A DNA stretch of 64,000 nt from Chryseobacterium sp. RU37D (lineage in GTDB: Bacteria > Bacteroidota > Bacteroidia > Flavobacteriales > Weeksellaceae): contig NZ_FTMM01000004.1 in NCBI RefSeq assembly GCF_900156075.1, positions 1-64,000 on the forward strand, written 5' to 3'. The notes beneath the pieces are model-generated. The model was not told the DNA's origin. It did not search any database and saw only the letters and a list, made by a program, of their open reading frames with translations. The stretch's first letter is position 1, and each line of letters begins with the position of its first letter. This document shows, piece by piece, positions 18,280-29,384 of the stretch. Position numbers and translations under genes: made by a program.

Positions 18280-19020
18280 TTATAAAGAGTTCATCAGCTC
18301 TTCGGTGATTTCCATATTGTGATACACGTTTTGTACATCATCATCGTCCTCGAAACGCTCAAGCATTTTCATATTTGCCTTGAACTGCTCTTCGTTTACT
18401 TCCTTTGTATTATTTGGAATTCTCTGAAGTTCTGCACTTTTTGCCTCAATTCCCAGCTCATCCAGCTTATGAGATAAAGATCCAAAGTCTTCAAAAGCCG
18501 TTGTGATCATTACTTCTTCATCATCCTTTTCTACATCTTCCGCTCCACCGTCAATCATTTCCATTTCGAAATCATCCCAATCCATTTTGATTTGGGCTAA
18601 ATCAATGGTGAAAATACCTTTTCTGTCGAATATAAAAGCCAGTTCGCCATTTTTTCCTAGATTTCCATCAAACTTATTGAAAATTGCTCTTACGTTGGCA
18701 ACAGTTCTTGTTGTATTGTTTGTTGTACATTCCACGAAAAAAGCGACACCTCCCTGTCCGTATCCTTCATAAGTAATTTCCTCATAATTTTCCGCATCTG
18801 CACCGCTAGCCTTTTTGATAGCTCTTTCAACATTATCTTTGGGCATATTTGCGCCTTTCGCGTTCTGGATACATCTTCTCAATGCGGGATTAGATTCAGG
18901 GTCTTGTCCACCCGCTTTTACCGCTAAAGCAATATCCTTACCTATTTTAGAAAAAGTTTTGGCCATCTTATCCCATCTGGCCATTTTAGAAGCTTTTCTA
19001 TATTCAAATGCTCTTCCCAT
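18280..19020 (-). CDS. YebC/PmpR family transcription/translation factor
   Basis: A 246-residue YebC-family protein, recognised by MGRAFEYRKASKMARWDKMAK at the start, GGQDPESNPALRRC, AKGANMPKDNVERAIKKA and an acidic C-terminal domain. YebC proteins have been described as regulators and, more recently, as helpers of translation through difficult proline stretches. The start at 19020 (MGRAFEY) is the family's usual N terminus; the frame extends seven codons further to a TTG. It appears monocistronic. Confidence 0.93.
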   Translation of the reverse strand: MGRAFEYRKASKMARWDKMAKTFSKIGKDIALAVKAGGQDPESNPALRRCIQNAKGANMPKDNVERAIKKASGADAENYEEITYEGYGQGGVAFFVECTTNNTTRTVANVRAIFNKFDGNLGKNGELAFIFDRKGIFTIDLAQIKMDWDDFEMEMIDGGAEDVEKDDEEVMITTAFEDFGSLSHKLDELGIEAKSAELQRIPNNTKEVNEEQFKANMKMLERFEDDDDVQNVYHNMEITEELMNSL

Positions 19021-19060
19021 TTTTATTTTAAATTTTGACAAAATTAATTAAAAGTCAACG

Positions 19061-19093
19061 AAAAAAAAATACCTCCGGAGACCGGAGGTATTT
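19061..19093 (-). terminator. Terminator downstream of ompA
   Basis: A perfect 12 bp stem (AAATACCTCCGG/CCGGAGGTATTT) with an AGA loop, followed on the minus strand by a long T run. It ends transcription of the OmpA gene, 18 bp before the YebC gene region. Confidence 0.9.
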
Positions 19094-19111
19094 ATTATTA
19101 GAAAAATTTAA

Positions 19112-20608
19112 TTATTTTTTCTTTTTAACTACTTTTTTAGCAGGAGCTTTTTTCTTAGTAGTTTTTTTAACCGCTTTTTTCACTGGAGCATCATCGTAAT
19201 CTTTTTTCTTGATTGCATTCCACTCATCAGCGTTTTCAACAGCTTTCACAACTACTTTTCTGTCTACTTGTCTTTCAGCATCAGAAGCTGTAGCAGGTAC
19301 AGTAGCCTTAGCTTTACCTACACCAATTGATTTAAGGGCATTAGCATCTACACCTCTTGCATCTAAAGCAGAAACTACAGCCGCAGCTCTTTCTCTAGAT
19401 AACTTCAAGTTGTAAGCTTCAGAACCTTTAGCATCAGTTTGACCTTCTAATAGGTAATTACCTCCATCTTTCTTAATTAATGCCGCAGCTCTATCTAGTG
19501 CTGAAGTAGATTCAGCTTTGATTGTAGCTTTGTTGAAGTCGAAATAAACATTCTTAACTTCATTCTCAACATCAATAGCAGTTTGCTTTTTAGGCTTAGG
19601 ACATCCGTTGTATTCTGGAAGACCTGGAACAGTAGGACAAGCATCATCTTTATCTAAGATACCGTCACCATCTGTATCTGGCCAAGGACAACCATTATTT
19701 TCAGCAGGCCCTGCAACTGTAGGACAAGCATCATCTTTGTCGATTACACCATCACCATCAGTATCTGGCCAAGGGCATCCGTTGTTTTCAACCGGACCAG
19801 CCACATCTGGACATTGATCGTCTTTATCTGGAACTCCATCACCGTCTGTATCAGGACATCCTTGGAACTCTGGTAAACCTGGTGTATCTGGACATAAATC
19901 GTCTTTATCTAAGATACCATCCTTATCTCTATCTCTGTTACCGAATCTGAAGTTTAATGATGCTCCAGCCTGCCAGAAGTTAGCAACTGTAGACTTATTT
20001 CCTGGAGTTGATACGTAATCACCCTGAATACCAAGACCGAAGTTTTTAGTTACCCAGAAATTAATACCAGCACCAGTAGCAACTGTAAAGAAGTTAGCTT
20101 TCCCGTTTTCGTTACCACCATCTCCGTTTACAACCCATTCTCCGTTTGCATCAGTTCTAGGGAAAGTAAGAGAGGTATGGTCGTGTCTTAGGTAATTAGC
20201 CCCTACTCTTAAATATGGATCGAACCAAGATTCTTCATCCCATAAAAGACCTGCAGCTTTAGCCTGGAAACCAAGACCTGTCTGAAGGAAGAATTCTTTC
20301 CCCATGTTGAATCTTTTATTCTCAACATTACCTACAGTCGTTTGCCAGTCGATAACTAAACCTTTACCAATGTTTCTAGCTACGATAAGCTTTGACAATG
20401 GGGGTGTAATAGAGAAGTTGTTCATATTGAACATTGTCTTCGTCAAATTATTAGCAGAGAACGTATTACTGAAGCTGTTTCTCTGTGCCAAATGGTTTTC
20501 CGCGTGAGCACCAACCCCGATCATCCACGGATTGTTGGTAGTCTGAGCGAACACAGTAGAAGCAACAGTAAGTGCCAATGCTGAAATTCCTAATTTTAGA
20601 TTTTTCAT
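19112..20608 (-). CDS. OmpA family protein with thrombospondin-3 repeats
   Basis: A 498-residue outer-membrane protein. It has a signal peptide (1-21, ending STVFAQ), a beta-barrel-like region to about 225, then four calcium-binding thrombospondin type-3 repeats (D.D.DG..DKDD.CP) at about 228-345. The OmpA/MotB peptidoglycan-binding domain at about 350-455 includes NVYFDFNKATIK and TDAKGSEAYN. A very lysine-rich tail of about 35 residues follows (KKTTKKKAPAKKVVKKKK). It anchors the outer membrane to peptidoglycan. The tail is unusual and may bind envelope polyanions; this is inference. It is monocistronic, with its own promoter and terminator. Confidence 0.93.
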   Translation of the reverse strand: MKNLKLGISALALTVASTVFAQTTNNPWMIGVGAHAENHLAQRNSFSNTFSANNLTKTMFNMNNFSITPPLSKLIVARNIGKGLVIDWQTTVGNVENKRFNMGKEFFLQTGLGFQAKAAGLLWDEESWFDPYLRVGANYLRHDHTSLTFPRTDANGEWVVNGDGGNENGKANFFTVATGAGINFWVTKNFGLGIQGDYVSTPGNKSTVANFWQAGASLNFRFGNRDRDKDGILDKDDLCPDTPGLPEFQGCPDTDGDGVPDKDDQCPDVAGPVENNGCPWPDTDGDGVIDKDDACPTVAGPAENNGCPWPDTDGDGILDKDDACPTVPGLPEYNGCPKPKKQTAIDVENEVKNVYFDFNKATIKAESTSALDRAAALIKKDGGNYLLEGQTDAKGSEAYNLKLSRERAAAVVSALDARGVDANALKSIGVGKAKATVPATASDAERQVDRKVVVKAVENADEWNAIKKKDYDDAPVKKAVKKTTKKKAPAKKVVKKKK

Positions 20609-20637
20609 AGAATTAAATGATTAAATAATTGATAATG

Positions 20638-20669
20638 CAAAATAAATATAATTTTTCTTTATACACAAA
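20638..20669 (-). promoter_or_regulatory. Putative ompA promoter
   Basis: On the minus strand TTTG (20669-20666) and TTATTTTG (20645-20638, one mismatch to TAnnTTTG) are 20 bp apart, the expected Bacteroidota spacing, about 30 bp before the ompA ATG. Confidence 0.45.
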
Positions 20670-20685
20670 GTTTTTCAAATGATTT

Positions 20686-21144
20686 TTAACCTTTCTTTAA
20701 TATTCTGTCCAGGTTACGTTTATTTTCCCTATCTTTTATGCTCTCTCTTTTATCAAAAAGTTTTTTCCCTCTGGATAAGGCTATCAGGACTTTTGCTTTT
20801 CCCTTGTCATTGATATATAATTTTAAAGGGATGATCGTATTCCCCGCATCTTTTAACTTTTTTTCAAGTTTCTGCAATTCTTTTTTGTGCAACAGCAATT
20901 TTCGTTCCCTTTTTGTTTTGTGATTGTAAAAAGTTCCCAATTTGTACTCATCAATCATCATATTTATAATGTATAATTCTCCATCGATAAACTGACAGAA
21001 TGATTCTGCAATAGATGCTTTTGAAGAGCGTAAAGATTTTATCTCTGTGCCGGTAAGAACCATTCCCGCTTCATACTCTTCGAGAATTTCGTATTCAAAT
21101 CGGGCTCTCCTGTTTAATATATTGACTGTTTTTTCAATCTTCAT
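20686..21144 (-). CDS. smpB: SsrA-binding protein
   Basis: A 152-residue SmpB that delivers tmRNA to stalled ribosomes. It shows the OB-fold start (VNILNRRARFEYEI), GTEIKSLR and the positively charged C terminus (GKKLFDKRESIKDRENKRNL). Length is typical. It is monocistronic, between ompA and the divergent ABC-F gene. Confidence 0.96.
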   Translation of the reverse strand: MKIEKTVNILNRRARFEYEILEEYEAGMVLTGTEIKSLRSSKASIAESFCQFIDGELYIINMMIDEYKLGTFYNHKTKRERKLLLHKKELQKLEKKLKDAGNTIIPLKLYINDKGKAKVLIALSRGKKLFDKRESIKDRENKRNLDRILKKG

Positions 21145-21273
21145 TTTAGTCTGTGTAATTTTATATGATACAAATATCCGCTAAGACTTGTCTTATTTTA
21201 ATTATATTTATGCTAAGTCTCCTGTATTTATTAAATTAATAATAAAATAGATAAAAAATACCCCTATATTTAA

Positions 21274-22968
<1,695 letters not shown>

Positions 22969-22980
22969 TTATAACCGATA

Positions 22981-23016
22981 AAAAAATGGCTACTCAAACG
23001 AGTAGCTATTTTTTAT
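22981..23016. terminator. Bidirectional terminator after ABC-F gene
   Basis: Stem AAAAAATGGCTACTC/GAGTAGCTATTTTTT (one G-U pair) with an AAAC loop between the convergent ABC-F and T9SS genes, AT-rich on both sides. Confidence 0.85.
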
Positions 23017-23032
23017 TAATATTTACCTAAAA

Positions 23033-23839
23033 TTATTTTTTAATGAATTTATGCGTAGAAGATGTTCCGTCCGCATTTTTCACATTAAGAATATATGTTC
23101 CTTTCAACAGTGAAGAAACATTAATTCTATCAGCTTTATCAGACAATAATACCTTTCTGCCTGAAACGTCAAATATTTCCGCTCCTGCAATTTTTTGTTT
23201 AGATTGTACCGTAATATAATCTGTAGCAGGATTAGGATAAATAGCCATATCCCTACTTGCGCTTGTTTCAGCAGTAGCTAGTGTCGCTGTTGTTACTGAA
23301 ATATCATCAAGTAGAATTGCTCCGCTACTATTGGGTGTATATAAATTAAATCCTAAATAATAAACCCCTGTAGAAGCAGGCGTAAAAGTATATGTAACAG
23401 GAACTAAGGTTGCCATGGTATTAAAGACTGGAGTATCATTGATCAAATTTACCATTGAAGCATCAGCGGCCGAAGTTCCGTAGGCTACTTTTAAGCTTTG
23501 ATTTTCATTAGCACCGCGTTTAAATGACAATGTATAAGTAGTACCCCCCTGCATATTAATCCCCTTTGTATAAAACCATCCGCTTGAAAGATCTTGAGTC
23601 TGCGCCCCTAAAAGTCCCGACGAAGTTATACCAGGAATTTGCCCGGTATAATCATGAACAAAATACTCTCCGCTGCCCACAGTCCATTCCTTAGTTGTAC
23701 ATGCCGGAATAGTACCATCCGTAGTACTATTGAAATCCTCAAGATAAGGAACATTCACAGGATTACATTGTGCATTCAACATAAAAAATGAAGGTAAAGC
23801 CATTAATGCCAATAGCTTTGAAGTAAAATTCTTTCTCAT
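23033..23839 (-). CDS. T9SS-secreted cleaved-adhesin protein (short)
   Basis: A 268-residue secreted protein. It has a signal peptide (MRKNFTSKLLALMALP, to about residue 24), a cleaved-adhesin-type domain starting CNPVNVPYLEDFN, and a type A T9SS sorting domain at the end (AIYPNPATDYITV, then KGTYILNVK). The sorting domain sends it through the type IX system to the cell surface. The frame stays open nine codons upstream to a TTG; the ATG at 23839 starts the signal peptide. The C-terminal 80 residues match the neighbour at 24158-25894 at about 69 positions, indicating duplication. Confidence 0.85.
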   Translation of the reverse strand: MRKNFTSKLLALMALPSFFMLNAQCNPVNVPYLEDFNSTTDGTIPACTTKEWTVGSGEYFVHDYTGQIPGITSSGLLGAQTQDLSSGWFYTKGINMQGGTTYTLSFKRGANENQSLKVAYGTSAADASMVNLINDTPVFNTMATLVPVTYTFTPASTGVYYLGFNLYTPNSSGAILLDDISVTTATLATAETSASRDMAIYPNPATDYITVQSKQKIAGAEIFDVSGRKVLLSDKADRINVSSLLKGTYILNVKNADGTSSTHKFIKK

Positions 23840-24157
23840 AAGTTTTTTTAATAATAATGAATGCAAATATAATTAATTTTGTATTATAAATAAAATTTTA
23901 ACTATTTTTAACATATTTAAGTTGTGCTAAATAAATTAATTTTAAATAAAAACTAAAAATTAACAAATTAAAATTGATTTTCTCTTAATTTATATATAAT
24001 ATTTTTTCAACAAACACAGCTAGCGTTAAAGATATAAACCTCCAATAGTGACAATAAAAAGCAAAGGGAAAATCAGAAAGCGATTTTTCTCTTTCTAACG
24101 TAAAAAGATAGCCGCTCAAAATAAGCAGCTATCTTCCCTTTTATTATTTATTTGTAA
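23840..24157. other. 318 bp AT-rich spacer between T9SS paralogs
   Basis: It holds the terminator of the downstream-facing paralog (24105-24135) and otherwise only AT-rich sequence. No gene remnant was seen. Confidence 0.5.
24105..24135 (-). terminator. Terminator of larger T9SS gene
   Basis: Stem AAGATAGCCGC/GCAGCTATCTT (one mismatch) with a 9-base loop, 22 bp after the stop; on the minus strand it is followed by a T-rich run. Confidence 0.7.
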
Positions 24158-25894
24158 TTATTTTTTAATGAATTTATGTGTAGAAGATGTTCCGTCTGCT
24201 TTTTTCACATTAAGAATATACGTTCCTTTCAACAATGAGGAAAGATTAATTCTATCAGTTTTATCAGACGATAATATCTTTCTGCCTGAAACATCAAATA
24301 TTTCCACTCCTGCAATTTTTTGTTTTGATTGTACAGTAATATAATCTGCAGCCGGATTAGGATAAATACTAACATCTCTGCTTATGTTGGTTTCAGCAGT
24401 AGCTAATACAGCCGATTTCACCGAAATATTATCTAAAAATAAAGCCGGCCCTTCACCAGTTGGAGAATAATCATTAAACCCAAAATAGTACACCCCTGTG
24501 GAAGGCGGAGTAAAGGTATAAGAAGTTGGCGTCATGCTGGTTGCAGCAAAGTTCGGATTATCATTAAGAATGTTCATCATAGAAGCAGCCACAGGTGAGG
24601 TTCCATACGCAACCTTAAAACTACGAGGCCCCGCTAAAGCTATACCATCAAAAGATAAAGAATAGGTAGTCCCTGCCTGTAAATTTATTCCATTAGTATA
24701 AAACCATCCATTAGAGTTATTTTGAATTGATTGCAAAATAAGCCCCGGACTTGTTATTTGAGGCATTGCACCTCCAAAACCAGTTGCCATAATCAAACCA
24801 AAACCCGAAGTCCATTCTTTATAAGTACACGGTGGAATATCAGCATAATTTCCGTTAAAATCCTCAAGATAAGGAACGTTAACAGGATTACACGGAGTAG
24901 TAAACATGGCTGGTACCTGGCTCCAGTTGCTTGTACTGCCTCCTCCGCAATTTGATCTCACCCAAACATAATAAGTTGTTGATGGTGAAAGTGAAGTCAT
25001 ATTCGTTGATGTACCTGTCAATCCGGTAAGGGTTGGCGTGGCAGTATTTGCAGGAGCAGTACTAGTAGTACCTCTGTAAATCTCATAAGTAGAAGCTCCT
25101 GGAACAGCTAACCAGGAAACTGTAGCAGAATTTGAAGTAAGATTACTTAATGTCACATTATCAGGTGTTATACAGCTGCTGGGAACAGCATATGAAAAGC
25201 CAAATACACATAAAATACTTGCTCCACTGGAAGTTTTAGTCACCGTTATGCTTGAAATATTTTTTGTCTGATTAGACGGACTTATTGATAAAGGAATTTC
25301 ATACAACCTGGGATCATTAACATTATTTTCAATATTATCTGTCGCCCTATTCGCACGTCCGATACCCTTAATTGCAAAAGAACTTCCGCCATACCAGTCG
25401 TTTACTGTTATATTAGTAAAAGACTGTGAGGTTCCGTCTGAAAAATTCACCAAAATGGTTGCAGTAGAACTGCCACTCCCTGTTGTTGCAAGCATATAAA
25501 CCTTTGAAGCCTTAGGAGTAGTTCCGAAACTCAAAGTTCCAGCATCATTTGCATTAGCCAGCCTTAATGAATTATTAGAACTGTAAGGCGCAAGCTGAAA
25601 AGACAAACCGCTGGTGTTTGCCGAATTTATTAATCCCAAGCTAGGCAATCCTGATGCAGGCGTAGCCCCTGTACCGTTAACAAAATCTGCAGACATAAAA
25701 ACAAAACCCGTAGTAGGAGAAGAACCATCTACGCTTTCTGTAGTACTAGATCCTGCGGTACCTGGCCCGTTTGCAATAAGATCATAATTGTACCCACTGG
25801 TAACATTTAAAGTTTGATAATTTTGAGCATCTATTTTACAAAATAACGATGTTGCCATCATGCAAATAAGACCTACTGTAATCTTTCTATTCAT
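24158..25894 (-). CDS. T9SS-secreted FN3/cleaved-adhesin protein (long)
   Basis: A 578-residue secreted protein. It has a signal peptide (MNRKITVGLICMMATSLF), an N-terminal domain of unknown type (about 25-235), a fibronectin type III domain (about 240-335, with VTLSNLTSNSATVSWLA and YYVWVRSNCGG), a cleaved-adhesin domain beginning CNPVNVPYLEDFNG, and a type A T9SS sorting domain (SIYPNPAADYITV, KGTYILNVK). The start at 25894 gives a clean signal peptide. Binding or enzyme targets are unknown. The adhesin and sorting parts are shared with the short protein at 23033-23839. Confidence 0.85.
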   Translation of the reverse strand: MNRKITVGLICMMATSLFCKIDAQNYQTLNVTSGYNYDLIANGPGTAGSSTTESVDGSSPTTGFVFMSADFVNGTGATPASGLPSLGLINSANTSGLSFQLAPYSSNNSLRLANANDAGTLSFGTTPKASKVYMLATTGSGSSTATILVNFSDGTSQSFTNITVNDWYGGSSFAIKGIGRANRATDNIENNVNDPRLYEIPLSISPSNQTKNISSITVTKTSSGASILCVFGFSYAVPSSCITPDNVTLSNLTSNSATVSWLAVPGASTYEIYRGTTSTAPANTATPTLTGLTGTSTNMTSLSPSTTYYVWVRSNCGGGSTSNWSQVPAMFTTPCNPVNVPYLEDFNGNYADIPPCTYKEWTSGFGLIMATGFGGAMPQITSPGLILQSIQNNSNGWFYTNGINLQAGTTYSLSFDGIALAGPRSFKVAYGTSPVAASMMNILNDNPNFAATSMTPTSYTFTPPSTGVYYFGFNDYSPTGEGPALFLDNISVKSAVLATAETNISRDVSIYPNPAADYITVQSKQKIAGVEIFDVSGRKILSSDKTDRINLSSLLKGTYILNVKKADGTSSTHKFIKK

Positions 25895-26174
25895 AAATAT
25901 TTTTTTACAATACAAATATATATTAAATTTAAAAATAACTAATTAATTAACATATTTTAACTTAATATCAATAATATTAAATCTTAAAATTTAACTATGA
26001 TAAAACAAAAAATGAAAAATTATTATTAATTATTAATACATTTAAATGAATAAAATTCACCACTATGCGAATTTTAATTATTCACATTAAAATTCATCAC
26101 ATTTAAAAAAAAGATTTGTTTACTGCTCCGGATAATAACCAAATACTATTTTCAGGATTTATATTTATTTTCCT

Positions 26175-26182
26175 TATTTTTG
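26175..26182 (+). promoter_or_regulatory. Putative -7 box of recJ, leaderless-type
   Basis: TATTTTTG matches TAnnTTTG and ends only 4 bp before the recJ ATG, so transcription may begin at or next to the start codon. Confidence 0.45.
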
Positions 26183-26186
26183 TGAA

Positions 26187-27899
26187 ATGAGTCAAAAATG
26201 GATTTACAAGCCCGAACCCGATGAAGAAATTGTGGACGGATTAAGTTCGTCTCTTGGTTTTGGAACTTTTGAATCTAAACTCCTCGTTCTCAGAGGAATT
26301 GACAATTATCAAAAGGCCAGAGAATTTTTCAAACCAAACTTTGCCGACATCCACAATCCTTTTTTAATGGCAGACATGCAAAAAGCCGTTGAGCGCATTG
26401 CCACCGCCATTGAAAATGGAGAAAAAATACTGGTTTACGGCGATTATGATGTAGACGGCACTACAGCCGTGGCACTAATGTACTTATACCTCAGCAAGAT
26501 AGTTGAGAAAAAATATTTAGACTATTACATTCCGGACAGAAACTCAGAGGGATACGGAATTTCCACAGAAGGGATTGATTTTGCTAAAGAAAACGGTTTT
26601 TCGCTGATCATTGCTTTAGACTGCGGAATCAAGGCTTTAGACATGATCAATTATGCTAAAAACTTAAACATTGATTTCATCATTTGTGATCACCATTTAC
26701 CGGGTGACGAAATTCCGGATGCTGTTGCTGTTCTTGATCCCAAAAGAAGCGATTGCCGCTATCCTTTCAAAGAACTTTCCGGCTGTGGAGTGGGCTTCAA
26801 GCTCTGTCAGGGGCTCAATACCATCTATAAGCTTCCAGAAACCGAACTTTTTGAGCTTACCGATTTACTTGCCATTTCCATTGCCGCTGATATTGTATCG
26901 ATGACCGGTGAAAATAGGGTATTGGCAAAAATGGGACTTAAAACTTTACGTAAAACAAGAAATTTAGGATTAAGATTATTAATTCCTGATGAAAAACTAT
27001 CCCATTTCGAAATCTCAAATATCGTTTTTGAAATTGCCCCAAAAATCAATGCTGCCGGAAGGATTTCTCACGGAAAAGCAGCGGTAGAGCTTATGGTCTC
27101 AGACAATTTGAAACATGCCCATCAAATCGTAAGTGACATCATGAACCTTAATGATGAAAGGCGTGAGCTGGATATGAACTCCACGATGTCTGCACTCAAC
27201 CAGATCATCGAATCGCAGCAGGAAACAAAATTCACCACCATTGTTTATCATCCGGAATGGAACAAAGGTGTGATCGGGATTGTAGCTTCAAGATTAATCG
27301 AAACTTATTACAAACCTACTCTTGTCTTTACCGACGGGAATAATGGGGAAATGGTAGCTTCTGCAAGATCTGTCTCTGATTTTGACGTACATGAAGCTTT
27401 GGATATGTGTTCCGAATATTTTTTAAAATTCGGCGGACATCACGCTGCAGCGGGACTTTCCATGGAAAAAGACAAGTTTGAAGCATTTAAGGAAAAATTT
27501 GAAAGAGTTGTTTCCGAGAAAATAAAAGAACATCAGAAAGAACCTTCTATTACGATAGATTCTGAAGTGCATATCGAAGATCTGAACCGGGAGTTTATTA
27601 ATTTCCATAGAAAACTTGCCCCTTTCGGCCCTCATAATATGAAGCCTATCCTTGCTCTGACCAACCAGAAAGTTTCCGGCTATACCAAGACAATGGGTAA
27701 AGATAATAATCACCTGAAATTTTATATAAAACAGGAATCATCCGGAAGAAATATCGAATGTGTAGGCTTTAAACTGGGCCAGTTTGCTGATGATTTCAGA
27801 ACCAAAAGTTTTGATCTAGCCTTCACCCTCGAAGAAAATCACTGGAAAGGTAACGTGACTCATTATTTGAATATTAAAGACGTTAAATTTAGGGATTAG
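26187..27899 (+). CDS. recJ: Single-strand DNA-specific 5'-3' exonuclease RecJ
   Basis: A 570-residue DHH-family nuclease in recombination and repair. The catalytic motifs are DYDVDGT (86-92), the DHH motif in CDHHLPGDE (about 168), and GGHHAAAG in the DHHA1 part; an OB-type domain follows. Length is normal. It is followed 15 bp later by nadD on the same strand. Confidence 0.95.
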   Translation: MSQKWIYKPEPDEEIVDGLSSSLGFGTFESKLLVLRGIDNYQKAREFFKPNFADIHNPFLMADMQKAVERIATAIENGEKILVYGDYDVDGTTAVALMYLYLSKIVEKKYLDYYIPDRNSEGYGISTEGIDFAKENGFSLIIALDCGIKALDMINYAKNLNIDFIICDHHLPGDEIPDAVAVLDPKRSDCRYPFKELSGCGVGFKLCQGLNTIYKLPETELFELTDLLAISIAADIVSMTGENRVLAKMGLKTLRKTRNLGLRLLIPDEKLSHFEISNIVFEIAPKINAAGRISHGKAAVELMVSDNLKHAHQIVSDIMNLNDERRELDMNSTMSALNQIIESQQETKFTTIVYHPEWNKGVIGIVASRLIETYYKPTLVFTDGNNGEMVASARSVSDFDVHEALDMCSEYFLKFGGHHAAAGLSMEKDKFEAFKEKFERVVSEKIKEHQKEPSITIDSEVHIEDLNREFINFHRKLAPFGPHNMKPILALTNQKVSGYTKTMGKDNNHLKFYIKQESSGRNIECVGFKLGQFADDFRTKSFDLAFTLEENHWKGNVTHYLNIKDVKFRD

Positions 27900-27914
27900 C
27901 CCTACTATTTAGTC

Positions 27915-28499
27915 ATGAAAAAAATTGGTTTATTCTTCGGCTCTTTTAATCCGATTCATATTGGACATTTAATTCTGGCGAATTATATTCTTGAAAACTC
28001 CGATATGGATGAGTTGTGGTTTGTAGTAAGTCCGCAAAATCCTTTTAAAGAAAAAAAATCTCTGCTAAAGGATCACAACAGATTGGATATGGTGCAGCTT
28101 GCCGTGAAAAATTATCCGAAAATGCGTGCTTCCAATGTAGAATTTTCACTTCCGCAACCAAGCTATACCATTGATACCTTGACTTATCTTCATGAAAAAT
28201 ATCCTGATTATTCTTTTAGCCTGATTATGGGAGAAGACAATCTGGAGAGCCTGCATAAATGGAAAAATTCTGAAACTTTGATTAAAAATCATCACATTAT
28301 TGTGTATCCAAGAATGTTTGAAGGTGAAAAAAAAGATTCCGAATATCTGCAACACGAGAATATTTCTTTAATCAAAGCTCCTGTTATCGAGTTGTCTGCA
28401 ACCGAAATCCGGAATATGATTAAAACAGGAAAAAATGTAAGACCCATGCTTCCCCCCGAAGTTTTTGAATATTTGGATGGGAGCAGTTTTTATATGTAA
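27915..28499 (+). CDS. nadD: Nicotinate-nucleotide adenylyltransferase
   Basis: A 194-residue enzyme that makes nicotinate adenine dinucleotide from NaMN and ATP in NAD synthesis. It has GLFFGSFNPIHIGHL near the N terminus (the H.GH nucleotidyltransferase motif), and the second motif near the end in IELSATEIRNMI. It starts 15 bp after recJ and is probably co-transcribed with it. Confidence 0.95.
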   Translation: MKKIGLFFGSFNPIHIGHLILANYILENSDMDELWFVVSPQNPFKEKKSLLKDHNRLDMVQLAVKNYPKMRASNVEFSLPQPSYTIDTLTYLHEKYPDYSFSLIMGEDNLESLHKWKNSETLIKNHHIIVYPRMFEGEKKDSEYLQHENISLIKAPVIELSATEIRNMIKTGKNVRPMLPPEVFEYLDGSSFYM

Positions 28500-28582
28500 A
28501 TTTGCATTTTAGAGATGAGGTTTCAGAATTTAGGGCGCAGCTCAAGAATTCATAATCTAAAATATAACTCACAACTTCGGAA

Positions 28583-28921
28583 ATGAATTTCTTAGAACAA
28601 TTTTTCTCAAAATACCCTCAAGAAAAGGTCATCAAATGGTTCAAGCACATTTGTCTTGCAGAAGCAATTTCATGGTTTTTTCTTTTTACCGCGATGACCT
28701 GGATACGTGTAGATGCAACCGGTGTCTTGCCAATTATATACATCAGTACCATTGGTAGCATTCACGGGGTTTTCTTTACGCTTTACCTTCTCTTTCTAAC
28801 TTCGATCAGGAAAATATATATTTGGGATGATGAAGACAGTATTTTTGCTTTAATTGCAGCCTTCTTTCCATTCGCCACGATTTGGATCGATAAAAAACTC
28901 GCCCGTTTCGACAGAGAATAA
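28583..28921 (+). CDS. DUF3817-like membrane protein
   Basis: A 112-residue protein with three hydrophobic segments (about 28-45, 50-70, 85-105) and the IGSIHGVFFTLYL motif typical of DUF3817 proteins, which are small membrane proteins of unknown function. It begins 83 bp after nadD and may end the recJ-nadD transcript, because a good terminator follows it. Confidence 0.8.
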   Translation: MNFLEQFFSKYPQEKVIKWFKHICLAEAISWFFLFTAMTWIRVDATGVLPIIYISTIGSIHGVFFTLYLLFLTSIRKIYIWDDEDSIFALIAAFFPFATIWIDKKLARFDRE

Positions 28922-28929
28922 AAATAATG

Positions 28930-28954
28930 AGAACCAATAAATGGTTCTTTTTTT
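28930..28954 (+). terminator. Terminator after DUF3817-like gene
   Basis: AGAACCA/TGGTTCT stem, 5-base loop and a seven-T run, 8 bp after the stop. Confidence 0.9.
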
Positions 28955-29060
28955 ATATTAACTAATAAAACCTACTCTTTTTATTTTTGTTCAAAATTTT
29001 GTTGAATATTTTTAGCAAAAGAACAATTTTCATAATCAAAAATTCGAAATAATTAAATTA

Positions 29061-29292
29061 ACCTGAGTTCGGGTTAAATTTTACATAAACGCTACTTAAA
29101 TTTGCAATAGTATTTCTTAGTTCATTTTATTAGTTTTCAGTATAGAAAATCAGCGTGAATAAAAATATTGAATTCGTTTTTACAAAATTTTTAGAGAATG
29201 AAAAGCTAAAATACTGACATTTTAATTATATTTTTTTCAATATCAGCTACTTGTAAAACATTTCCATTCTGTTTCTTATCCCGAACTCAGAT
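29061..29292. mobile_element. Possible 232 bp MITE-like element
   Basis: The segment is bounded by ACCTGAGTTCGGGTTAA and, in inverted orientation, ATCTGAGTTCGGGATAA. An 11 bp core (CTGAGTTCGGG at 29063-29073, reverse complement at 29280-29290) is perfectly inverted. The interior is AT-rich and non-coding. It lies in the gap 28955-29397, which shows no gene. No flanking direct repeat is certain, so a non-autonomous element is only a hypothesis. Confidence 0.35.
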
Positions 29293-29384
29293 CAAATTAA
29301 ATATTAAAAACAAAAATAAACAATATTTATTCATTTTTAATTTAAATTTTACATCAATTGCCGGCTAAATAATGATATTTTTAT

